Below, piece by piece: positions 1-6,657 of a stretch of DNA of 8,129 nucleotides. The number at the start of each line of letters is the position of its first letter. Position 1 is the stretch's first letter. Both the position numbers and the translations under genes were made by a program. Origin of the DNA: an uncultured bacterium (GTDB lineage Bacteria; Bacteroidota; Bacteroidia; Bacteroidales; CAIWKO01). The notes under the pieces were generated by a model. That model ran no database searches and was not told where the DNA came from. It was given only the letters and a program-made list of their open reading frames with translations. The stretch is taken from positions 1 to 8,129 of the forward strand of contig CAIWVT010000617.1 of the NCBI GenBank assembly GCA_903916135.1. Direction: 5' to 3'.

Positions 1-11
1 TGAGATTTGAG

Positions 12-80
12 AATGAAAAATGAAAAATGAAAAATTTTAGGCTGCATTAATTTTTCATTTTTAGTTTTTCATTTTTCATT
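12..80. repeat. AT-rich imperfect inverted repeat downstream of the barrel gene
   Basis: The left arm (12-36) is built from AATGAAAAATGAAAAA-type repeats. It pairs with 49-62 (14 bp), skips a 2-nt mismatch (21-22 against 63-64), then pairs with 65-73, around a 12-nt loop (37-48). The right arm ends at the stop codon of the outer membrane gene. Either strand would give a long A/T-only hairpin, so it may act as a weak terminator. The arms are also internally repetitive (TGAAAAA units), so it could simply be a low-complexity intergenic repeat. The structure is seen directly; the role is a guess. Confidence 0.5.
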
Positions 81-2593
81 TAATATTCGCCATCAGGCTG
101 CATGTCCTCGCCGTTGGTTTTGCGTTTCTTTTGTTTGATGCCGCCGTTTATCTTGTAGGAAACGCCCACATAGAGCACGCGGGTTTCGCGATAGCGGTTG
201 GAGAGGGAATAGTAGTTGGTGGCATCGGTGGTGAGGCGATATTTGTTGGTGAGAAACACGTCGCTGCAACGGGCGGTTACGGTGAGTTTGTTTTTGAGGA
301 AGTCTTTTTTCAAGCCAATGTCCATGGAGTAGTTGGCAATTTGTTTGCCTTGTCCGCCCGAATAGCCGCCGCGGAAGTCGCCGCCACTCTGCACGGTGAC
401 GCGCGGCGCGGTGTAGTTGAAACTCAGTTGCACGTCGAAGGATTTCCAAAAGGTCATGGTTGAGTTGACCTTGGCAGTCCAACTCGTGTTGACTTTGCTC
501 AAGCCCGCCACGTTGACGTTGCCGTCATATTTCAAACCAAAATAGCTGAGGTTGGCATTGATTTTCCACCATTTGGCGATGCCCTGACTGTAGATCAACT
601 CCAAGCCAAAGGAGGAGCCTTTGTTGAGATTGTCGTAGGTGCTCATGGTGATGCCGCCCGACAAGACGTTGATGACGGTGGTGATCATGTTTTCGGTTTC
701 GTGATAAAAGAGGGTGGTGTTGAAGGATGTGGATTTGAAATCAATGAGATGTCCAAGCTCGAAGGAGTTGGTGTATTCGGGTTTCAGGAAGGGATTGCCG
801 GCAGAGAGGTTCATGGGGTCGGTGTTGTTGATGAAAGGGTTCATGTTGCCCGCACGCGGACGGTTCACACGGCGGCTGTAGCTCAACTGGAGGGCGTTGT
901 GGTCGGTGAATTCGTATTTGAAATGTATGGTGGGAAACAAATTGAAATAGTCGTTGCGATAGATTTTCTCCATCGTCTTTTGGTTCGAAACGCTGATAGC
1001 CTGCTCGGCACGCAAACCCAATTGATACTTGAATTTCTTCAAACTATTGGCATAGATAAAATAGGCAGCATGGATTTGCTCCTGATAGAGAAAGTCGTTG
1101 CTGGTATTCATATTGGTGACCCATTGCCCATCGTTCATCTTATTGCTCAACACATAATTGTTATCGTTGTTTTTATACGTGCCTTTATATCCCATCTCTA
1201 TCCTACCGCCATTCTCCAAGGGTCGCACAAAATCCACTTGCGCCAAATAGTTTTGGTTGACGCCTAAGTTGTCTGTTGTTTGGCTCAACAATGTGGAATC
1301 TATAGGCGTGTAGCCGTCGAACCACAAGGTGTTTAAATCCGAATAGGAATCACCTTTTGAATTTGAATAAAAGAGGTTGGCGGTGAGTTCCTCATTTTTC
1401 TGGGTAAAGGTTTTTCGATAATCTAAGCTGACCTCAAAGCCGTTGTTTTTATTTTTGCCGAGATTGCCGCGCTTGTAGAAATCGGTGATGACGGAGTCCA
1501 TATCACGATTCTGATAGGAAGTGGTGTCGTTGGGCAGAAACTTGCGATAGTTGTAGGTGCCCGTAAATGATAAAGTATTTTTTTTGTTGATGAAATAGTC
1601 GGCACCGATTTTGACATTGGAAAAATAGCCGCTGCGGATGTTCTTATTATCTTGTTCGTAATAGGTGGTGGTGTCCAAATGATACAATTCGCGATAGGTG
1701 GTGCTGTTGGATGGAGAATGAAACCTGCGGAAGTCCACATTGGCAAACAGGTTGAACTTCTTACGGCTGTAGCCCAAATTCAAGGAGCCGCTGTATTTGC
1801 CGCCCGTGCCCACATTCGCTGAAACCATGCCGTTGTAGCCGGGTTCTTTTTTTCTTTTGGTAACTATGTTGATGATGCCCGACATGCCATCAGGGTCGTA
1901 GCGCGCCGAAGGGTTGGTCACGATTTCCACCTTGTCAATCATGGCGGCGGGCATCTGATCTAAGCTTGTGAGCGCCGAAGGGCGACCATCAATAAAGATG
2001 GTAACATTGCTCGAACCGCGCAAACTCACCGTGCCGTCAATATCCACGCTCACCGACGGGATGGTTTGCATCACATCCAAAGCCGTGCCGCCCGAGGTCA
2101 AAGTGTTTTTATCCACATTGATTACGCGTTTGTCAAGATTATATTCTATCTGATCTTTCTGTCCGCTTATCTCCACCACACCCAAATTGGTGGCAGAAGA
2201 TTCCAATTCCACTGTGCCGATATTGATATCGCTATTATCGGGTTTCACCATAATGTTGGGAACAAAGGTGGATTTGAAACCGATAAAGTTTACCTTTATT
2301 ATATACTTACCAAAAGGCACCTTATCAATGTTGAATTTTCCTTTGCCGTTCGAGAGGGCGCCCGTAACCATAGAAGTGTCTTTCATGCGACATACTATCA
2401 CATTGGCAAATTCGACAGGCACATTGGTCTTTTTGTCAATCACCACACCGACGATAGTGCCAATTGGAGCTTGGGCTTCGCCGCCCCTCATGCCATTGCC
2501 GTTGCCATTGCCGCCGCCACTGCCGGGTTTATTTTGTGCTTCGGAAGTCAAAGCGATAGAAAACAATAATAAGATTGTTAGAATATATTTCAT
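80..2593 (-). CDS. Outer membrane beta-barrel protein with carboxypeptidase-regulatory-like domain and TonB-type plug
   Basis: This is an outer membrane protein of the TonB-dependent-receptor-like 'outer membrane beta-barrel family' of Bacteroidota, about 837 aa, a usual length for the family. In order it shows: a signal peptide (about 1-19, MKYILTILLLFSIALTSEA); a Gly/Asn linker (24-38); a CarboxypepD_reg-like beta-sandwich (about 45-130); a plug (about 155-250) with the family hallmarks VSLRGSSNVTIFIDGRPS and NPSARYDPDGMSGIINIVTKR; and a long barrel rich in alternating aromatics. It ends in a hydrophilic Lys/Asp tail rather than an aromatic residue. I chose the ATG at 2591-2593 because it directly begins the signal peptide; an in-frame ATG at 2641 would add 16 hydrophilic residues in front of it. 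There is no SusD partner, so a SusCD glycan system is not supported. The substrate is unknown. The 3' half (80-700) is visibly richer in G+C than the rest of the window. Confidence 0.9.
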   Translation of the reverse strand: MKYILTILLLFSIALTSEAQNKPGSGGGNGNGNGMRGGEAQAPIGTIVGVVIDKKTNVPVEFANVIVCRMKDTSMVTGALSNGKGKFNIDKVPFGKYIIKVNFIGFKSTFVPNIMVKPDNSDINIGTVELESSATNLGVVEISGQKDQIEYNLDKRVINVDKNTLTSGGTALDVMQTIPSVSVDIDGTVSLRGSSNVTIFIDGRPSALTSLDQMPAAMIDKVEIVTNPSARYDPDGMSGIINIVTKRKKEPGYNGMVSANVGTGGKYSGSLNLGYSRKKFNLFANVDFRRFHSPSNSTTYRELYHLDTTTYYEQDNKNIRSGYFSNVKIGADYFINKKNTLSFTGTYNYRKFLPNDTTSYQNRDMDSVITDFYKRGNLGKNKNNGFEVSLDYRKTFTQKNEELTANLFYSNSKGDSYSDLNTLWFDGYTPIDSTLLSQTTDNLGVNQNYLAQVDFVRPLENGGRIEMGYKGTYKNNDNNYVLSNKMNDGQWVTNMNTSNDFLYQEQIHAAYFIYANSLKKFKYQLGLRAEQAISVSNQKTMEKIYRNDYFNLFPTIHFKYEFTDHNALQLSYSRRVNRPRAGNMNPFINNTDPMNLSAGNPFLKPEYTNSFELGHLIDFKSTSFNTTLFYHETENMITTVINVLSGGITMSTYDNLNKGSSFGLELIYSQGIAKWWKINANLSYFGLKYDGNVNVAGLSKVNTSWTAKVNSTMTFWKSFDVQLSFNYTAPRVTVQSGGDFRGGYSGGQGKQIANYSMDIGLKKDFLKNKLTVTARCSDVFLTNKYRLTTDATNYYSLSNRYRETRVLYVGVSYKINGGIKQKKRKTNGEDMQPDGEY

Positions 2594-2695
2594 TTCGAAA
2601 GTTTTATTTTTTTGATTTATGTTGATGCACATCATAGCCAATTTCAGCGCAGATTCCTTGTGATGAATGATGATGCTTTTGTTATGGATGTAAAT

Positions 2696-2740
2696 AAAAA
2701 ACTTTCCGAAAGCCTCATCGCTGATGAAGCTTTCGGAAAG
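2696..2740 (-). terminator. Intrinsic terminator of the sigma/Spy-like operon
   Basis: CTTTCCGAAAGC (2702-2713) pairs perfectly over 12 bp with GCTTTCGGAAAG (2729-2740). After one mismatch the stem continues for 5 bp (2715-2719 with 2723-2727) to a 3-nt loop. Read on the minus strand, the stem is followed at once by six T residues (2701-2696). It lies 15 bp past the stop of the last operon gene, so it should separate that operon from the downstream barrel gene. It has no comparable T-tract in the plus direction. Confidence 0.9.
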
Positions 2741-2755
2741 CCTGCTTTAATTTTA

Positions 2756-3394
2756 TTATTTTGTATCTTTACCGTGACAATTTGGGGCTTCGCCGCCACC
2801 TTTCTGACAACCTGCACCGCCGTCTCCTTTGTGGCAACCTGCACCGCCGTCTCCTTTGTGGCAACCGGATTCACCTTTTTCGCATTTTTGTCCTTCATGA
2901 CATTTGCCGCCTTTGCCTTTGCAGTCTTTTGAACCTTTACCTTGTTTCTTGGCTTGATTCAAATCGAAAATCGTTTTTTGGTCAGCAGTCAACAGTTTGC
3001 GAACCTCTTGTTTAAAGGTTTCATGTTTTTTCACTAAATCAGCTTTCAACGCGAAGAGTTCGTCAATAGTTTTGTTCACAGCCGTCATATCCACATTGTC
3101 GCCTGATGAAACAGTGATGAGATGCGCTTTCTTTTCTTCAATTTGATTTTTAATGTTGATACACTCTTTCATCAAATTCAATTTCAAAGCATCAATTTGT
3201 TTTTGTTGTTCGGCAGTCAAATCCGAGATGCCACAGCATCCTTGAGGATGACACTCTTTCATGCCTTCACCTTTTTCCATATTGTGTTGACATTGACTTG
3301 AACCTGGACCTTGCGCAAACAAAGCCGTGTTGAAAAACATGCCGGACATCACTATCAACAGCACCATCATTAATTTTACTTTCATTTTTTTCAT
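2756..3394 (-). CDS. Secreted Spy/CpxP-like protein with Gly/Cys/His-rich C-terminal tail
   Basis: This 212-aa protein has a signal peptide (about 1-27, ending FNTALFA) and a helical middle region with two LTxxQ motifs (LTAEQ 59-63; LTADQ 135-139). Paired LTxxQ motifs are the signature of the Spy/CpxP periplasmic stress-protein superfamily, whose members act as chaperones or metal-responsive sensors. The N-terminal mature part carries a Cys/His cluster (C35, H37, C48, H49, C53, C54). The tail (about 150-212) is unusual for the family: Gly- and Lys-rich, with seven spaced cysteines (158, 165, 171, 178, 187, 196, 206) and several His, including two exact GCHKGDGGA units. I infer metal binding, possibly chaperone-like sequestration in the periplasm. 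It is the last gene of the sigma operon, 18 bp after its neighbour and just before the terminator. The start could be M1 or M4. Metal identity is unknown. Confidence 0.8.
   Translation of the reverse strand: MKKMKVKLMMVLLIVMSGMFFNTALFAQGPGSSQCQHNMEKGEGMKECHPQGCCGISDLTAEQQKQIDALKLNLMKECINIKNQIEEKKAHLITVSSGDNVDMTAVNKTIDELFALKADLVKKHETFKQEVRKLLTADQKTIFDLNQAKKQGKGSKDCKGKGGKCHEGQKCEKGESGCHKGDGGAGCHKGDGGAGCQKGGGEAPNCHGKDTK
2808..2861. repeat. 27-bp perfect tandem duplication inside the Cys-rich tail
   Basis: Two identical 27-bp units (2808-2834 and 2835-2861) are followed by 5 bases of a third. Each encodes nine residues (GCHKGDGGA by one phasing), so copy-number changes keep the reading frame and add or remove one Cys-His pair. 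The perfect identity suggests recent duplication. Confidence 0.9.
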
Positions 3395-3412
3395 GTTTAT
3401 TTGTTTTATTGA

Positions 3413-3955
3413 TTAATATTTATCTTTATGCATACTACATGCACCGTGGGTTTGATGGCGACTCATTTTGTTGGGCATACTGTCGCCCATTCTACATTCG
3501 GAGCAAAACATCTTGCCAAAGATGGATGCCAACTTCACTTGCTGTTGAGCATCGCATACTTTCCACAATTGAAAATAATGCATCACATACAACTTGCGAA
3601 TCTGCGCATACAACAGTCCGATTTCATCAGCCGTTTTCATCAGCATCAAGGTGTCGGGATTGGGTCTGGTCATATTTTCGGAGAGGTAATTCCGTTTTGT
3701 TTTCATCAGTTGATTCACCGCGCACACTGTGTCGTGATGTTTTTCTTTTAGCTTCTTGAACTCCGCTGCCTGAACGGGCGAAAGTTTTAGTTCGCTTTCG
3801 AGATAGGATTGCGCACAGGGCATTTTATTGCACACTCTATTTTCCGTTGGATGTACATATAATTTATATAGTATAGTTCCTATTGCCGTAAAGTTTAAAA
3901 TTATCACAGCCATGACTATCCAAAACGAGATTTTCTTATTCGAGAAATAGTTCAT
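3413..3955 (-). CDS. Membrane-anchored periplasmic Spy/CnrX-like heavy-metal sensor protein
   Basis: This 180-aa protein has a short cytoplasmic N-terminus, one transmembrane segment (about 10-33) and a periplasmic helical domain with an LSPVQ motif (58-62) followed by a charged KKLKEKHHD helix. That is the pattern of the periplasmic heavy-metal sensor/resistance family (CnrX, ZraP, Spy-like). The C-terminus (149-176) is packed with potential ligands: C151, C154, M156, M160, M164, H167, H170, C173, M175 and H176. Further Cys are at 42, 47 and 78. It starts only 4 bp after the anti-sigma stop codon, implying translational coupling and a joint function. By analogy with CnrX, I infer that it senses periplasmic metal or envelope damage and passes this to the anti-sigma factor. 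The thiol/thioether mix would suit copper or silver, but that is inference only. Confidence 0.78.
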   Translation of the reverse strand: MNYFSNKKISFWIVMAVIILNFTAIGTILYKLYVHPTENRVCNKMPCAQSYLESELKLSPVQAAEFKKLKEKHHDTVCAVNQLMKTKRNYLSENMTRPNPDTLMLMKTADEIGLLYAQIRKLYVMHYFQLWKVCDAQQQVKLASIFGKMFCSECRMGDSMPNKMSRHQTHGACSMHKDKY

Positions 3956-3959
3956 CTTT

Positions 3960-4412
3960 TTATTTTTTATCGGTTAAATAATAATTCTCCAAATTGTCTT
4001 CACTGCTTGCTCCCACATAATATTCGCTCGCTAAGGTGGAAATAATCACATTGCCATTCTCGGTTGTTGTTGTCTTTTCAGGGAGTTTGTTGCCGATGGT
4101 CACACCAACAAAAATACCCAAAGCAGCCATCGAAACTAATAAAACAGGACGCAAAAGTTTTTTCTGAAACATCCAATAAGGCGTTGCAGGTGCGCTGCCT
4201 TCTAATTTTGCAAATAAACGCGTGCTGTAAAAAGCATCCGTTTGCGCATCTTTCACATCAGCGGCGGCACCGAGCACTTTGGAAATGTTACCATATATTA
4301 TAGCACAGCCCGCACAGGTACTAATATGATTTTGCACTTCCACCAAAGAATCCTTTTCCAATTCTTTATAGAAGAAATCCACCAATTGATTTTTTACGTT
4401 ATGACATTCCAT
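3960..4412 (-). CDS. Zinc-finger (zf-HC2-type) membrane anti-sigma factor
   Basis: This 150-aa single-pass membrane protein is predicted to hold the neighbouring ECF sigma factor inactive. The cytoplasmic N-terminus has the anti-sigma zinc-finger pattern: C3/H4 plus H29-x3-C33-x2-C36 (HISTCAGC). A linker follows, then a transmembrane segment (about 89-107), then a short periplasmic tail of about 40 residues. In the family, the H-x3-C-x2-C region binds zinc and the surrounding helices clamp the sigma factor; release follows proteolysis or a conformational signal. It lies 50 bp downstream of the sigma gene and 4 bp upstream of the sensor-like gene. The short periplasmic tail suggests that signal input may come through that neighbour rather than from a large domain of its own. 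Confidence 0.87.
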   Translation of the reverse strand: MECHNVKNQLVDFFYKELEKDSLVEVQNHISTCAGCAIIYGNISKVLGAAADVKDAQTDAFYSTRLFAKLEGSAPATPYWMFQKKLLRPVLLVSMAALGIFVGVTIGNKLPEKTTTTENGNVIISTLASEYYVGASSEDNLENYYLTDKK

Positions 4413-4462
4413 GATTTAAACTCGTATTTGTTTGACACCATTTTCAGAAAAAACTTGCGCTC

Positions 4463-5035
4463 CTATCGAAAGTTTTTTAAAAGTTTTTCTTGCAGACCTT
4501 TCTTTGCCCTATGCAGCAAGGATTCCACCGAGGGAAGGGACACATCCATTATTTCGGAAATTTCTTTATAGGACATGTCGTCCAATTTATGTAAGGTAAA
4601 CGCGATGCGTTGATTTTTGGGAAGCTTCTCAATCGTTTCGTACAATAGTTTCTTTTGCTCTTGATTGATAAATTGGCTTTCCGCGCTCAATTCGGGGATG
4701 CTGTTGCTGGCAATCGTTTTATCTTCATCCAAATTGGATAGCAAACCGAAATTGACCAACCATTGCGTTTGCTTTTTCTTACGGATAAAATTCAAGGATT
4801 TGTTGATGGCGATGCGATAGAGCCACGTGCCGATTTGCGATTCCCGTTTGAATTGCACCATGCTGCGAAACGCTTCTATAAACACTTCCTGACTCAAATC
4901 TTCTGCATTCTGCCGATGATTGACAAAGCTATAACACACCCGAAACACCCTATCAGCATACAAATCCACCAAGGATTTGAACGCCTTTTGGTCGCCCGAA
5001 ATCAAATTGTCAATTAAATTTTTATCATCCATCAA
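4463..5035 (-). CDS. ECF-subfamily RNA polymerase sigma factor
   Basis: This 190-aa protein has the two-domain layout of extracytoplasmic-function sigma-70 factors. Region 2 (about 22-90) contains NAEDLSQEVFIEAF and the following GTWLYRIAINKSLNFIRKKK, which bind core polymerase and melt the -10 region. Region 4 (about 138-185) contains LPKNQRIAFTLHKLDDMSYKEISEIM and the helix-turn-helix continuation SLPSVESLLHRAKKGL, which reads the -35 element. Length is normal and no sigma-70 region 1 or 3 is present. It heads the four-gene cluster and is immediately followed by its likely anti-sigma factor. The start may be either of two consecutive ATGs (5035 or 5032). The target regulon is unknown; autoregulation is common for this family but not shown here. 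Confidence 0.95.
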   Translation of the reverse strand: MMDDKNLIDNLISGDQKAFKSLVDLYADRVFRVCYSFVNHRQNAEDLSQEVFIEAFRSMVQFKRESQIGTWLYRIAINKSLNFIRKKKQTQWLVNFGLLSNLDEDKTIASNSIPELSAESQFINQEQKKLLYETIEKLPKNQRIAFTLHKLDDMSYKEISEIMDVSLPSVESLLHRAKKGLQEKLLKNFR

Positions 5036-5051
5036 GCCTATACTAATGTGG

Positions 5052-5059
5052 CAAAAGTA
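5052..5059 (-). promoter_or_regulatory. Putative -7 element of the sigma operon
   Basis: On the minus strand this reads TACTTTTG, an exact match to the Bacteroidota housekeeping -7 consensus TAnnTTTG. It lies 16 bp before the ATG, giving a very short leader. I see no good TTTG-type -33 element at the usual spacing, so the assignment rests on the -7 box alone. Confidence 0.5.
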
Positions 5060-5151
5060 TTATTTTATTTCTCAATAGCCCACTTTTGTTAAATAATATC
5101 CGAATAAACTCGAAATCTGAAAATAAATTTTATTAGTTGGCAGATAATTTT

Positions 5152-5159
5152 TAGCTTTG
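5152..5159 (+). promoter_or_regulatory. Putative -7 element of the TPR gene
   Basis: TAGCTTTG matches TAnnTTTG exactly, 25 bp before the ATG at 5185. The expected TTTG-type -33 element is weak (only T-rich sequence around 5128-5131). Together with the opposite-strand box at 5052-5059 it makes the 149-bp gap a divergent promoter region. Confidence 0.5.
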
Positions 5160-5184
5160 CCGATATTTATTTTATCAAACAATT

Positions 5185-6411
5185 ATGAAGGTTCAAAAAA
5201 TCTTATTGCTTACAGTTTTTGTTGGGATGCTTTCCGTTTATGGTTACGCACAAACAGCGAATTCTTATTACGATGCGGGGGTGTTGAAGGTTAAGAATAA
5301 AGATATTGCCAATGCAATTTTAGATTTCACCAATTGTGTGCAGAAGAATGAAACCTTTTATGAAGCCTATTTGGAGCGCGGCAAATGCTATGTTGTTCAG
5401 AAAAAACACGATGTAGCCATCAAAGATTTCTCGAAGGCAATTCAAGTGAATCCGAACTATTACCAAGCATTTGTTTTGCGAGCCGCTTCTTATATCGAGC
5501 TAAAACAAGAAAAAAGTGCCTTAGCAGATTATGCCAAAGCCATCGAACTGAGACCAAAGAGTGAAGATGCCTTTATCGCGCGAGCAAATTATTATTTAAA
5601 AATCAATGACACCAAAGCGGCTTTGAAAGACCTGACAGTGGTGCTGCAACTGAACGAACGCAATGCCGACGCCTATTTCAAACGTGGATTGCTTTATGAA
5701 AAAACCAAGAAAGAAACCGATGCCATAGCCGATTTCGGGAAAGCCATCAGCCTGAAGGCAGATTTTGCGGAAGCCTATTATCAACGTGCTTTGCTTTATG
5801 AACAAGAAAAAAAATATCCTGCCGCGGCTGCTGATTTCTCGAAAGCAATGGACAATAAAATTCAAAACGTTGATATCTATAAACACAGAGCTAATGCCTT
5901 ATATCTTTCAGCAAGCTATGAAAAAGCCATAGCCGATTTCACAACTTTGATGAATTCTTTTGGGCAAAAGGGAGCTGATTTATTTTTCAAGCGGGCAATC
6001 TGCTATTATAAATCAGCGAAATTGGACGAAGCTTTGAAAGATTTCATGAAGGTGAATCAATTGAATCCGCAAAGCGATTCTTCCAATATTTTTATGGCAG
6101 AAATATATCTAAAACAAAATAAACCTAAAAATGCCCAAATCGCCTACAACAAAGCCCTGCAACTGAATCCGCGAAGCGCAGAAGCATACGCAGGACGTGC
6201 AAAAATTAATTTAGATCAAAATAAATATGCTTTAGCTTTGGAAGATTATACAAATGCCTTGAAAATTTTCTCGAATGGTGAGTGGTATTATTATCGCGCA
6301 GCATGTAAAGACCAATTGAAAGATGAGAAAGGCATGTGCGAAGATTTAAAATCTGCTAGTGCATTAGGCTATGCAGGTGCAAAAGCCAAGTTAGAAAAAA
6401 ATTGCAAGTGA
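5185..6411 (+). CDS. Secreted tetratricopeptide repeat (TPR) protein
   Basis: This 408-aa protein has a signal peptide (about 1-22, ending YGYA before Q) followed by about eleven consecutive 34-residue TPR units from about residue 26 to 400. Several are near-consensus, for example EAYYQRALLYEQEKKYPAAAADFSKAM and the recurring A-x-x-DF/DY-x-KAI-x-LNP pattern. TPR arrays form a superhelical scaffold for protein-protein contacts, here predicted in the periplasm or at the envelope. The C-terminal unit carries two Cys (RAACKDQ, GMCEDLKSASALG) and the protein ends in KNCK; this ending is common in Bacteroidota TPR proteins. There is no enzymatic domain and the partner is unknown. It is divergent from the sigma operon and so may share its regulation, but nothing in the sequence proves this. 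The last codons and stop lie in the first, partial unit of a downstream 42-bp repeat. Confidence 0.92.
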   Translation: MKVQKILLLTVFVGMLSVYGYAQTANSYYDAGVLKVKNKDIANAILDFTNCVQKNETFYEAYLERGKCYVVQKKHDVAIKDFSKAIQVNPNYYQAFVLRAASYIELKQEKSALADYAKAIELRPKSEDAFIARANYYLKINDTKAALKDLTVVLQLNERNADAYFKRGLLYEKTKKETDAIADFGKAISLKADFAEAYYQRALLYEQEKKYPAAAADFSKAMDNKIQNVDIYKHRANALYLSASYEKAIADFTTLMNSFGQKGADLFFKRAICYYKSAKLDEALKDFMKVNQLNPQSDSSNIFMAEIYLKQNKPKNAQIAYNKALQLNPRSAEAYAGRAKINLDQNKYALALEDYTNALKIFSNGEWYYYRAACKDQLKDEKGMCEDLKSASALGYAGAKAKLEKNCK

Positions 6412-6603
6412 GGATGTTGCCACAGATTCACAGATAAAAGAAATAACAAGAGAGGATGTTGCCACAGATTCACAGATAAAAGAAATTGAAAATAAAAAAA
6501 TTGCCACAGATTCACAGATTAAAGAAATAACAAGAAAGAATGTTGCCACAGATTCACAGATAAAAGAAATTGCAAGTAAGGATGTTGCCACAGATTCACA
6601 GAT
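6394..6603. repeat. 42-bp tandem repeat array overlapping the TPR stop codon
   Basis: The core TTGCCACAGATTCACAGAT is perfectly conserved five times, at 6417, 6459, 6501, 6543 and 6585: a strict 42-bp period. Between cores, 23-nt linkers are similar but not identical (most begin with a variant of AAAAGAAAT and end in GGATG or GAATG). The sequence just before the first core (6394-6416), including the TPR stop codon, matches the fourth linker (6562-6584) at 20 of 23 positions, so the repeat phase extends into the coding end of the TPR gene. The core itself contains two CACAGAT heptamers. From memory, similar GCCACAGATT-type repeats are common between genes in Bacteroidota, but I could not check this. 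Confidence 0.93.
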
Positions 6604-6657
6604 TAATCTAAAAATATTATGATACACTTTGTGGTTTGTAATCTGTGAATCTGTGGC
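6587..6657 (+). repeat. Inverted copy of the repeat core forming a 19-bp hairpin
   Basis: GCCACAGATTCACAGATTA (6587-6605, from the fifth core) is perfectly complementary to 6639-6657, leaving a 33-nt loop. This is the only inverted copy of the core in the window, and all five direct copies could compete to pair with it. The hairpin lies downstream of the TPR gene and could slow or end transcription or protect the 3' end of its mRNA. It lacks a T-tract right after the stem, so it is not a canonical intrinsic terminator. Confidence 0.75.

Noticed and set aside
701..1267. Plus-strand open frame of 188 codons inside the barrel gene
   Set aside because: It is antisense to a well-supported gene, with no recognisable domain, promoter or start signal. 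Other plus-strand frames within 80-5035 were dropped for the same reason.
80..2593. SusC component of a polysaccharide utilisation locus
   Set aside because: There is no SusD-like gene beside it, no carbohydrate enzymes, and the plug motifs fit the smaller outer membrane beta-barrel family rather than a SusC of about 1000 residues.
2594..2641. N-terminal extension of the barrel protein to the ATG at 2641
   Set aside because: It would place 16 hydrophilic residues before a complete signal peptide that begins at its own ATG (2593).
2644..2898. Minus-strand 84-aa open frame with VATKETAVQ repeats
   Set aside because: It is an out-of-frame shadow of the Cys-rich tail gene; its repeats come from the same 27-bp duplication, and it runs through the intrinsic terminator.
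6417..6603. CRISPR array
   Set aside because: The 42-bp spacing looks regular, but the linkers between cores are similar to one another rather than unique, the core is only 19 bp, and there is no cas gene in the window.
6391..6627. Minus-strand 78-aa open frame made of 14-residue ICESVAT-type repeats
   Set aside because: It exists only because a 42-bp repeat (a multiple of three) stays open in this frame. It overlaps the TPR gene end, has no start context or promoter, and its repeats mirror the DNA repeat exactly.
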